This document shows positions 1-6,172 of a DNA stretch of 6,186 bases, piece by piece. The stretch is from positions 1 to 6,186 of the forward strand of contig JAQGJO010000141.1 in NCBI GenBank assembly GCA_028290595.1. The letters run 5' to 3'. A model generated the notes under the pieces. That model was not told the origin of the DNA. It did no database searches and saw only the letters and a list, made by a program, of their open reading frames with translations. Positions within the stretch are counted from its first letter, which is position 1. Each line of letters opens with the position of its first letter. This DNA comes from Hyphomicrobiales bacterium (GTDB lineage Bacteria > Pseudomonadota > Alphaproteobacteria > Rhizobiales > Beijerinckiaceae). The position numbers and the translations under genes are program-made.

Positions 1-103
1 CGAGCATCGAAGGTGTCAGGCTGTTGCCCAAGCCAACGACCGCGCGCCGCGCTTCATCCAGTTCCTTGTCCGATACCCGGTTCATCGTGGAAGCATCCAT
101 CAT
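1..103 (-). CDS. N-terminal fragment of an unrecognised protein, cut by the window edge
   Basis: On the minus strand an ATG at 103-101 overlaps the TGA stop of the acyl-CoA synthetase as ATGA. The frame then stays open for 34 codons to the window edge. The visible peptide begins MMDASTMNRVSDKELDEA and later reads VVGLGNSLTPSML. It has no signal peptide or membrane segment. Two further in-frame ATGs (the second codon and 85-83) are possible starts, and none has a strong Shine-Dalgarno sequence. The 4-bp stop/start overlap is typical of translationally coupled genes, so this is probably the next gene of the same catabolic operon. Too little is visible to name a family, and the function is unknown. 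Confidence 0.6.
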   Translation of the reverse strand, partial: MMDASTMNRVSDKELDEARRAVVGLGNSLTPSML

Positions 104-1638
104 GGTTGGGCCAGAGATTGAACGATCTCGACAAGGTCGGCTTTCTTGACTTTTCCCGATGCCGTCATCGGAAAGCGCTCAAGGACGTAAAAAGCTTTCG
201 GCCGCTTGTGCGGCGCCAGGTTCTCGCGGCAAAACGCCATGAATGCCGCTTCATCGATAGCGCCCGAGGCGGTCGCGCAGGCGACCACGCGCTCGCCCCA
301 TTCACGATCGGGAATGCCAATGACGGCGATTTCGCTGATCCCGGGATAGAGCAGCAGACGCGGCTCGATCTCTGCGGGATAGACGTTGAGCCCGCCGGTT
401 CGGATCATGTCGCGCTTGCGCCCGCGCAAGGACATGTAGCCGTCGGCATCGATCTCGGCGAGATCGCCGGTCAGCAGCCATCCGTCCTTGATCGCCTTGA
501 CGGTTTCCTCCGGCGCTTTCCAGTATCCGGTGAAAACCGTCGGCCCTTTGATTGCGAGTTCACCGACTTCGCCGCTTGGCACGGGCCGCAGACTGTCGTC
601 CAGGCACTGCACCTGATGAAGGCGGCTGGCTCTGCCACTCGAATGGCCGCCGCTGAAGGTGGGATCAGCAGCCACGCGCGCGAAATCCGCCGGCGTCTTG
701 AATGTCACCAGCCCGCCCGCCTCCGACGACGCATAGCCGGCCGTGATACCAGCCTTGAAAGTTCCCTGCGCATAGATGGGAATGAGCGAGCCAAGCTGGT
801 TGATGCCGTGGAGAATGCGCAGCGAACTGAGATCGGTCGTCGCAAAGGACGGATGCGCGGCGAAGCGCCGCGCCATCCAGTCCATGGCGGCTGCATGCGT
901 CACCCGCTCGCTTTCGATCGCACTCAGATATTGCCCGGCATCGAAGGCCGGCAGAACGATCATGCGCACGCCCTTGAACACATAGAGCGCCAGCAGCATC
1001 ACCGCCATGCCGGCGGCGAACGGCTGGGCTATCAACCCGACATCATCCTCGAGCACCGGCGTCTCGACCAGGATTGCGATCGACGCCATGGTGAAATTAT
1101 AATGGCTGCGCACGCAGCCTTTCGGCGTTCCGGTCGTGCCGCTGGTGAATTTAATCGTCAGCGGATCGTGCGGATCGACATCGATGCCAGGGTCCTCCGG
1201 GCTCGCGTCCCGCATCAGGGTCGCCAGATCCAGCGGCAGAGCATGATCGCCGCCGACGCCAATCACCGCCGTCACCGAAGACACCTTGCCGGCAATCGCC
1301 GCCGCCAGCTCGCACGATGAACCATCGGCGATGATCATTTTAGCACTTAATGTATCGGCGATATATTCGATGTCGGTGGCGGTCAGCGTCGGCATCACCG
1401 GCGCGCTGATGCAGCCGATGCGGGCCAGCGCGTAATAGACGGCGATGAACTCGACGGAATTGTTCATCAGCAGCATGATGCGATCACCATGCTGCGCGCC
1501 CAGCTTCAACAGCGCATTGGCGGTGCGATTGACGCTTCTGTCGAGTTCGCCCCAGCTCAGGCGGCGCCCCTGAAACAGGAGCGCCTCCTCGCCGGCCTTG
1601 GACTTTGCATGGCGTTTTAAAGCAGCATCCAAACGCAT
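100..1638 (-). CDS. AMP-forming acyl-CoA synthetase (ANL superfamily; carboxylic acid:CoA ligase)
   Basis: This 512-residue cytosolic enzyme would activate a carboxylic acid with ATP to an acyl-AMP and then to an acyl-CoA. The ANL adenylation motifs appear in order. The P-loop TSGTTGTPKG is at residues 165-174, and the A5 motif GYASSE at 301-306 fits the consensus YGxTE. A7 follows with TGD at 390-392. The hinge/A8 stretch GRKRDMIRTGGLNVYPAEIE is at 406-425. The C-terminal adenylation lysine is K496, in SGKVKK. Length is normal and the gene is intact. The start is ATG at 1638-1636, where homology to the family N-terminus begins (ALKRHA, then the LSWGEL region). The ribosome site is weak: GAGAG at 1652-1648, 9 nt upstream. 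It lies 39 bp after subunit B and overlaps the next gene by 4 bp, so it sits inside an operon. Substrate class (fatty, aromatic or alicyclic acid) cannot be read from motifs. Pairing with the CoA-transferase-fold subunits suggests it supplies or salvages a CoA ester in the same pathway. Confidence 0.93.
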   Translation of the reverse strand: MRLDAALKRHAKSKAGEEALLFQGRRLSWGELDRSVNRTANALLKLGAQHGDRIMLLMNNSVEFIAVYYALARIGCISAPVMPTLTATDIEYIADTLSAKMIIADGSSCELAAAIAGKVSSVTAVIGVGGDHALPLDLATLMRDASPEDPGIDVDPHDPLTIKFTSGTTGTPKGCVRSHYNFTMASIAILVETPVLEDDVGLIAQPFAAGMAVMLLALYVFKGVRMIVLPAFDAGQYLSAIESERVTHAAAMDWMARRFAAHPSFATTDLSSLRILHGINQLGSLIPIYAQGTFKAGITAGYASSEAGGLVTFKTPADFARVAADPTFSGGHSSGRASRLHQVQCLDDSLRPVPSGEVGELAIKGPTVFTGYWKAPEETVKAIKDGWLLTGDLAEIDADGYMSLRGRKRDMIRTGGLNVYPAEIEPRLLLYPGISEIAVIGIPDREWGERVVACATASGAIDEAAFMAFCRENLAPHKRPKAFYVLERFPMTASGKVKKADLVEIVQSLAQP

Positions 1639-1677
1639 CGTCTTACGCTCTCGTTTGAGAGATTTGTCTCTCGGCGC
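1639..1677 (-). promoter_or_regulatory. Intercistronic leader with two mutually exclusive small hairpins before the acyl-CoA synthetase
   Basis: In the transcript (minus strand) this 39-nt gap reads GAGAGA (1672-1667), CAAA, TCTCTC (1662-1657), AAAC, GAGAG (1652-1648), then 9 nt to the ligase ATG. The middle segment can pair with the first (6 bp, 4-nt loop) or with the third (5 bp, 4-nt loop), but not both. The third segment is the only purine-rich stretch at ribosome-site distance. Pairing choice could therefore tune ligase translation relative to subunit B. The repeats are short and low in complexity, so chance is a real alternative. No U-run follows, so it is not an intrinsic terminator. 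Confidence 0.25.
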
Positions 1678-2517
1678 CTATCCAACCGTCATCCGGCGAG
1701 TCTTGAGCAGACCATCGCGATCGACCCGGGTCCTCAAAATGTCGAGCTCGCGATCCGTCGGCGGCGTGGTCGTCATGACATTGTCGGGAATAACAAGTTC
1801 AAAGCCGGTGTTCTCGACGACATCATCGACCGTGAACCCCGGATGCACCGAGACAAGGCGCATCTGATGCTCATCCTCGGTAAAATCGCAGACGCAGATG
1901 GGCGTCCACACCAGTTGCGGACCGTCCCTGCCATTGAGCGTATCGAACCGCTCCGTGCCGCCACCCATCCAGCCGGCGGCGCTGCGGTAGTCCACCTTGT
2001 CGACCAGGGTGCGCTTGTTGTGATGTTCGAGATAAACGTTGTTGGGGCCCGACCCCAGCCAGACGACGCCGACGGAACCCGGCCCGCGCACCTTGAGATT
2101 GGGATAAGGACCGCCGATCCCGATCATGTTGATGTTGCCATACTTGTCGATCTGCAGGCCGCCATAGCCCGAGCCGCCGCGCGAGATCCGGTCTCCGACC
2201 TTGCGGCCCTTGGTGCCGTTGTCGACGACGTCGGCAATAAGAATCCTGCTCTCGGCCTGATAGCCGGCGCGCGGATCCCAGGTGCTGATCGGCAGCGTGT
2301 CGAACTTACTGTTGTAGACACCGGCGCCGCCGGAGAAGAGCCAGAGATTTGGCGCCACCGTAAGCTGCGCCAGCCGGCTTGCGGCCAGCGAGACAAGCTG
2401 GTTGGCGCCGCCGCTGCCCATAAGTTCGCGATCGCCCGAACAATAGCGGGCGATCAGGATGGCCATGAATTCGGCGGTCGAATAACGGTCCGTGCCGGGC
2501 GTTGCGATTTTTGACAT
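1678..2517 (-). CDS. CoA-transferase-fold subunit B (glutaconate CoA-transferase beta / IpdB-like)
   Basis: This is the 279-residue beta subunit of a two-subunit class I CoA-transferase-fold enzyme, with subunit A as partner. Family features include APNLWLFSGGAG (55-66), QIDKYGNINMIGIGG (122-136), the oxyanion/CoA-site glycine stretch GSGPNN (155-160), DKVDY (173-177), DGPQLVWT (198-205) and the C-terminal VSVHPGFTVDDVVENTGFE (222-240). The order and spacing match glutaconate CoA-transferase beta (GctB) and mycobacterial IpdB as I know them. In GctB the catalytic Glu54 follows the APD motif by a fixed distance. Here that position is Gly63, within SGGAG, and no Glu is near. This argues against a normal covalent glutamyl-CoA mechanism. 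Start choice: ATG at 2517-2515 with GGGAG at 2530-2526, 8 nt upstream. A TTG five codons earlier would put that ribosome site inside the gene, so it is less likely. It begins 15 bp after the stop of subunit A. Confidence 0.92.
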   Translation of the reverse strand: MSKIATPGTDRYSTAEFMAILIARYCSGDRELMGSGGANQLVSLAASRLAQLTVAPNLWLFSGGAGVYNSKFDTLPISTWDPRAGYQAESRILIADVVDNGTKGRKVGDRISRGGSGYGGLQIDKYGNINMIGIGGPYPNLKVRGPGSVGVVWLGSGPNNVYLEHHNKRTLVDKVDYRSAAGWMGGGTERFDTLNGRDGPQLVWTPICVCDFTEDEHQMRLVSVHPGFTVDDVVENTGFELVIPDNVMTTTPPTDRELDILRTRVDRDGLLKTRRMTVG

Positions 2518-2532
2518 TGCTCTGTCTCCCAA

Positions 2533-3489
2533 TCAAACGCCAGAAAGCATGCGGCGGAGCTGCGTGGTGCGCGGCAGGCCGCCGATCCGATCGAGATATT
2601 CGAGATGATCCTTCGGCTCGAGAACGTATTTCTGAATATATTCTTCGGCGCGCCCGTTGCGGACGAGATCGAGATACAGTTTCAGATGATCCTCATCGAG
2701 CGCGTAATTGCTCGACGAGAAGGTCGGATGCGCCCCATAGGGAACGTGGACGACATAATCCACCCACAAGCCGGGGATCGTGGTCTTCGATGCATCGCGC
2801 GAAATGAATTCGTCGCTGACGATATCGTCGGCCTGCACGATCACCAGATCGGCCGCCTTCGCCTTGTCGCGCTCCTGCCCGGTTCCGCCCCAGCATTGCG
2901 CATTGCCGTAGGCGTCAGCCGCCTGCGCATGCATGATGAACACATCCGACGGTAAGGGCGGGATGGCATAGACCTCCCTGCCGGAGAAAGGATCGACGAC
3001 CTTTTTGAGTTCCGGATTGAGCTCGGGCAGCGACACGGCTTCATAGAGATATTGCACCGGTGCGAACGGCCGTCCGCCGGCCGCGGCCTGCGTGCCTAGA
3101 ATAATGAACGGCTCATCGGCCTCGACGATATCGAGCGTCTTCTCGGCGGCGGCCTTGCGAAAGGCCGGTGCCAGGCCGAGATATTCGAAGCCCACATAAG
3201 ACAGATAAAGCTTCTTGAGCATGCCCGCCGCAATCGGCAGGTCCGCCGCGATGGACGCGGTGACCGGCGGGATCATCGTCATGTCCTTGGCGCCGGCGCG
3301 GATCGCAGCACGGATCAGCGCCATCGCCGCATCGGCGGAATGCGAGCCCGCCAGCGAGAGCGAGCGCTTGGAAGCGATGATCTTTCCCGCCTCTTCCAGC
3401 GATATGATCTTGCTCCGCCTCTCGAGCTTGCGCGCGGCACGCTCGTCGAGCGGCGTCATATGCGGATAGTCTTTTGTCAGATGAGCCAT
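2533..3489 (-). CDS. CoA-transferase-fold subunit A (glutaconate CoA-transferase alpha / IpdA-like)
   Basis: This 318-residue protein is the first gene of the minus-strand operon and the alpha partner of subunit B. It has the Rossmann-like CoA-transferase start (SLSLAGSHSADAAMALIRA, 43-61), a LYLSYVGFEYLG segment (94-105), ADEPFIILGTQAAAGGRPF (124-142), SDVFIMHAQAADAYGNAQ (181-198) and a C-terminal region with VHVPYGAHPT (247-256). The segment around Glu126 (ADEPF...GTQAAA..RPF) lines up, from memory of the family, with the stretch of mycobacterial IpdA that holds its essential Glu105. IpdAB opens the last steroid ring as a hydrolase. Start choice: ATG at 3489-3487 with AGGA 3 nt upstream (3496-3493). 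A TTG extension to 3525 would run into the promoter. Alternative function: a true glutaconate- or 3-oxoacid-type CoA-transferase, which the missing Glu in subunit B makes less likely. Substrate unknown. Confidence 0.92.
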   Translation of the reverse strand: MAHLTKDYPHMTPLDERAARKLERRSKIISLEEAGKIIASKRSLSLAGSHSADAAMALIRAAIRAGAKDMTMIPPVTASIAADLPIAAGMLKKLYLSYVGFEYLGLAPAFRKAAAEKTLDIVEADEPFIILGTQAAAGGRPFAPVQYLYEAVSLPELNPELKKVVDPFSGREVYAIPPLPSDVFIMHAQAADAYGNAQCWGGTGQERDKAKAADLVIVQADDIVSDEFISRDASKTTIPGLWVDYVVHVPYGAHPTFSSSNYALDEDHLKLYLDLVRNGRAEEYIQKYVLEPKDHLEYLDRIGGLPRTTQLRRMLSGV

Positions 3490-3513
3490 GTTTCCTCGCC
3501 CGCATGCCGATTT

Positions 3514-3542
3514 TTGCAGAGACAACTATATGACTTTATCAT
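3514..3542 (+). promoter_or_regulatory. Predicted promoter of the marR-type gene
   Basis: On the plus strand TTGCAG (3514-3519) and TATCAT (3537-3542) stand 17 bp apart. The -10 differs from TATAAT at one base, and the -35 keeps only the TTG. Transcription would start near 3549, giving a leader of about 40 nt before the ATG at 3590. The -10 lies inside the inverted repeat shared with the divergent operon promoter, which fits negative autoregulation. Confidence 0.4.
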
Positions 3543-3551
3543 ATATGTCAA
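3523..3551 (-). promoter_or_regulatory. Predicted sigma70-type promoter of the CoA-transferase-fold operon
   Basis: Reading the minus strand, a perfect consensus -35, TTGACA, lies at 3551-3546. A near-consensus -10, TATAGT, lies at 3530-3525 with a 15-bp spacer; a poorer TAGTTG lies at 17 bp. Transcription would start near 3518, leaving a leader of about 30 nt before the subunit A ATG. The region is strikingly AT-rich against its GC-rich surroundings. The short spacer is a mild weakness. The inverted repeat at 3527-3545 lies between the two boxes and overlaps the -10, as expected for a repressed promoter. Confidence 0.55.
3527..3545. promoter_or_regulatory. Candidate MarR operator: 7-bp perfect inverted repeat
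   Basis: TATATGA at 3527-3533 and TCATATA at 3539-3545 are perfect inverted copies around the 5-bp spacer CTTTA. The 19-bp length and 12-bp centre-to-centre spacing suit a winged-helix dimer of the MarR family, whose operators are usually AT-rich palindromes between divergent genes. A second, overlapping dyad, TGAC (3531-3534) with GTCA (3547-3550), may help. It is the clearest palindrome in the gap and sits on both predicted promoters. Binding by the adjacent regulator is inferred. Confidence 0.6.
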
Positions 3552-3589
3552 TATCGGTGTTTTCTTGCCGTTGTGATAGTGAGTTCGAG

Positions 3590-4084
3590 ATGAGCGAGAA
3601 CAAGACGCAGAAATCCCCCTCATCGCCCGCCGAGCTGCCGCACGTCACCACACTGTTCGCGCAGAAAATGGCGAGCCTCAACCGGGCGCTTGATCGTCAG
3701 GCGGAAGCCGTGGTCGCGGCGCGCACGGAAATGTCGCTGCTGGAATGCCGCGTGCTGTCCTATGTCGCGGCGCATTCGCCGGTGAGCATCCGCGATGTCG
3801 CCTCAGGAATGTTTCTCGATCAGGGGCAGACCAGCCGGCTCTCCTCCCGCCTGACGGAGCTAGGCTACCTTGCACGCACCCGCAGCGAAGAGGACCAGCG
3901 AAGCACCTTCCTGACGCTGACGCGAAAAGGCACCGAAGTCTACGAGCGCATGCGGCGCAGCGTTTCGGCCTGGAATCGCAGTCTCATGGAGCAGATGTCG
4001 CCGGAGGAATTCAAAACCGTCGACCGCGTCATCGATCAACTCACCCGCTTTGTCGAAGCGCAGACCAGGACCGCAGCGAAGTAA
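3590..4084 (+). CDS. MarR-family transcriptional regulator
   Basis: This 164-residue dimeric DNA-binding protein has the MarR winged helix-turn-helix. Helix dimerisation segments lie at about 20-45 and 120-158. The HTH is at about 51-92 (LECRVLSYVAAHSPVSIRDV, then recognition helix DQGQTSRLSSRLTELGYL). The beta-wing RTRSEEDQRSTFLTLTRKG is at 96-114, close to the family pattern R..D.RR...L.LT..G. MarR proteins mostly repress neighbours and release DNA on binding an aromatic, phenolic or acyl-CoA ligand. Position opposite an acyl-CoA operon suggests a pathway acid or CoA ester as effector (inference). Start choice: ATG at 3590, preceded by a weak GTGAG at 3579-3583. In-frame ATGs at 3530 and 3545 fall within the operator and promoter and would add a tail unlike the family. 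The stop is 3 bp from the stop of the convergent synthetase gene. The protein is complete, with no obvious oddity. Confidence 0.93.
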   Translation: MSENKTQKSPSSPAELPHVTTLFAQKMASLNRALDRQAEAVVAARTEMSLLECRVLSYVAAHSPVSIRDVASGMFLDQGQTSRLSSRLTELGYLARTRSEEDQRSTFLTLTRKGTEVYERMRRSVSAWNRSLMEQMSPEEFKTVDRVIDQLTRFVEAQTRTAAK

Positions 4085-4087
4085 CTT

Positions 4088-6172
4088 TCAGGATAAGCGC
4101 GGCACAACCAGCGCGTCGAGGGCAACGACACCGTCGGGCAAGGCGAGCAGCGGGTTGACGTCGATCGAATCGACAAGGTGCTCGTTACGACGGGCGAAGA
4201 CGGAAATCCGCGCCAGCGCGTCCGCCAGCGCGTCAATGTCGGCGGCTGGCCGACCACGCGCACCGGCAAGCAGTGGATAGCTCTTCACCGAGCGGATCAT
4301 CTCCAGCGCCGTCTCGCGTCCAAACGGCGCCACAGCAACGGCGGTGTCGCGGAACACCTCGACGAACACGCCACCGAGCCCGAACATCACGATCGGTCCA
4401 AACACCTCGTCGCGCTTGACGCCGACGATCGTCTCGATGCCGCCTTCGATCATTGGCGACACGATGACGCCGTCGATGCGCGCCTGCGGATGCGCAGCGC
4501 GCGCCCGCGACATGATCTGCTCGAATGCATCCTCAGCATCGGCCTCGGTCACGCCGAGCCTGACGCCGCCGATGTCGCTCTTGTGCAGAATGTCGGGCGA
4601 GGCAATCTTGAAGACCAGCCGCCCGCCCATGCGCTGGGCAAGAGCTACGGCGCCGGAAGCATTTACTGCCAGCTCATCCTCCACGACCGGCACGCCGATG
4701 GCGCGCATCACGGCGCGTGCAGCGCGCTCGTCCCCACGCTCCATCAACCCAGAAACGTCGAAATCCGCAACGTGCGGCAGCTTGTCCGGCACATCGCTTC
4801 TGCCGCGCGCGGCAACGCCGCGCACAAGGCCCATGGCGCGGACGGCGCGTGCCGGGTCGTCACAGGTAAACACACCGAGTTGCTGAAACTCTCGGCGCCA
4901 ATGGTCCGTGAGCGTAGCCACTAGCCCGATGAAGGACCCGGGATAACGGACCCTGAATTTCGCCAGATGGTCGCGCAGGCCGGCGATCTGATCGGCGAGC
5001 AGGCCGAAATGTCCGGCCACCAGAAGCACGCTGTCGTAATCCTCCTCCAGCAACGCCTCGACCGCATGCTCAAAACGGGCAAGCGATCCCATGTCGACGG
5101 GGTTGCGCGTCGACGCCAGCGGATAGGCCTTGCGCACCCGCGCCTGGCGCTCGGGTGACAGTTCGGGAATATCGAATCCGTTCTCGGCAGCCGCGTCCGA
5201 TATCAGGATTCCGAAGCCGCCGGACACTGTGCCGACACCCAGGTGCGGCCCCTTTGGCGCGCGGCCGGTATCCAGCGCGGCGACCACATCGATGAGTTCA
5301 TCAAGCGAGGCCGCACCGACGACGCCATGGCGATGAAAGATCGCTTCATACGCTTCAGCTCCGCCGACAAGCGAGGCTGTGTGCGACGCCACGGCGCGCG
5401 CGCCAAGTTCGGTGCGGCCGGCCTTCAGCGCGACGACCGGCTTGCCCGCGGCGCGGGCGAGATCGAATGCTTCCCGCAGGGCGTCAGCGCGGCCGGCGCC
5501 TTCGAGATAGACAGCGATGATCTTCGTCACCTCATCGCGCGCATAGTGTGCGATGCAATCGGCCAGATCGACATCGGCCTGGTTGCCGGTGGCGAGCCAT
5601 TTGGCGACGCCGAGGCCGCGATCGCGCATCAGCCCCATCAGATGCGAGCCGACGAAGCCGCTCTGACTGGCAATGCTGATGCCGCCGAGCTGCGGGAAGG
5701 CCCGGTTCTCATGTTCGTTGATCGAAGTGAACGTGGCACTCATACGGCTTTCGAAGCTGATGCCGCCCATACTGTTGGGTCCGATCAGCCGCATGCCCGC
5801 CTCGTGCGCGCGCGCAACGATGCGCTGTTGCGTGGCGAGACCCTCATCGGAATATTCGGCAAAGCCCGAACTCAGCACGATGGCCAGCGGAACATGCTTG
5901 CGGGCGAGCGCATCGACCGCCGCCTCCACGCCGGCGTAAGGCAGAGCGATCACCGCGCAGTCGACGTCATCCGGCAACGCCTCGATGGAGGCGAAGGCCG
6001 GCACACCCTGCACCTCGGGCGACGAGGGATTGACCGGCAGCAGACGTCCGGCGAAGCCTAGCTGCAGGTTCTGGCGGATCGGCCGGCCACCGAGCTTGTT
6101 GGGATCCGTCGAGGCGCCGACGATGGCAAGCGAGCGCGCGTGGAAAAACTTGTCCAGAATATCGTTCGTCAA
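4088..6172 (-). CDS. ADP-forming acyl-CoA synthetase (fused CoA-binding and ATP-grasp domains)
   Basis: This 694-residue cytosolic enzyme would interconvert acyl-CoA + ADP + Pi and acid + CoA + ATP, as in the NDP-forming acetyl-/acyl-CoA synthetase family (ACD/Pat-like, without the acetyltransferase domain). Domains in order: CoA-binding Rossmann domain at about 8-135 (SLAIVGASTDPNKLGGRP, then IGPNSMGGISF at 130-140), succinyl-CoA-ligase-like domains at about 160-450, and ATP-grasp at about 478-694. The phosphohistidine is predicted as H264 in SHTASLVGG. A second relay histidine, H530, is in ILHKSDIGGV. ATP-grasp marks are FGPIVMFGLGGVFVEV (591-606) and the metal-binding-like DVNPL (671-675). 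The start is TTG at 6172-6170, supported by GGAGAGG at 6182-6176, 3 nt upstream. No other start preserves the Rossmann strand with a ribosome site. TTGA at 6172-6169 may overlap the stop of an upstream gene, implying it ends a separate operon. Acyl specificity is not readable. Confidence 0.93.
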   Translation of the reverse strand: MTNDILDKFFHARSLAIVGASTDPNKLGGRPIRQNLQLGFAGRLLPVNPSSPEVQGVPAFASIEALPDDVDCAVIALPYAGVEAAVDALARKHVPLAIVLSSGFAEYSDEGLATQQRIVARAHEAGMRLIGPNSMGGISFESRMSATFTSINEHENRAFPQLGGISIASQSGFVGSHLMGLMRDRGLGVAKWLATGNQADVDLADCIAHYARDEVTKIIAVYLEGAGRADALREAFDLARAAGKPVVALKAGRTELGARAVASHTASLVGGAEAYEAIFHRHGVVGAASLDELIDVVAALDTGRAPKGPHLGVGTVSGGFGILISDAAAENGFDIPELSPERQARVRKAYPLASTRNPVDMGSLARFEHAVEALLEEDYDSVLLVAGHFGLLADQIAGLRDHLAKFRVRYPGSFIGLVATLTDHWRREFQQLGVFTCDDPARAVRAMGLVRGVAARGRSDVPDKLPHVADFDVSGLMERGDERAARAVMRAIGVPVVEDELAVNASGAVALAQRMGGRLVFKIASPDILHKSDIGGVRLGVTEADAEDAFEQIMSRARAAHPQARIDGVIVSPMIEGGIETIVGVKRDEVFGPIVMFGLGGVFVEVFRDTAVAVAPFGRETALEMIRSVKSYPLLAGARGRPAADIDALADALARISVFARRNEHLVDSIDVNPLLALPDGVVALDALVVPRLS

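Noticed and set aside
13..1320. A 435-codon plus-strand open frame antisense to the AMP ligase
   Set aside because: It lies wholly opposite a gene with all ANL motifs. The translation is rich in Arg, His, Ala and Gly with no recognisable domain, as expected for the mirror frame of a GC-rich gene.
1657..1672. Hairpin GAGAGA-TTTG-TCTCTC as an intrinsic terminator after subunit B
   Set aside because: The stem is only 6 bp and is not followed by U residues on the minus strand. The downstream ligase looks co-transcribed.
1843..2514. A 223-codon plus-strand open frame opposite subunit B
   Set aside because: It is the mirror frame of a well-supported CoA-transferase subunit, has low-complexity composition, and has no promoter or ribosome site.
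3488..3589. Longer N-termini for MarR (from 3488, 3530 or 3545) and for subunit A (from 3525)
   Set aside because: These would translate the AT-rich promoter/operator region and add residues unlike either family. The ATGs at 3590 and 3489 fit homology better.
4085..4130. Possible bidirectional terminator between marR and the synthetase gene
   Set aside because: The GC-rich bases after 4090 do not form a clean stem followed by a T-run on either strand.
5243..6061. A 272-codon plus-strand open frame opposite the ADP-forming synthetase
   Set aside because: It is antisense to conserved CoA-binding and phosphohistidine regions, and its translation shows no domain.
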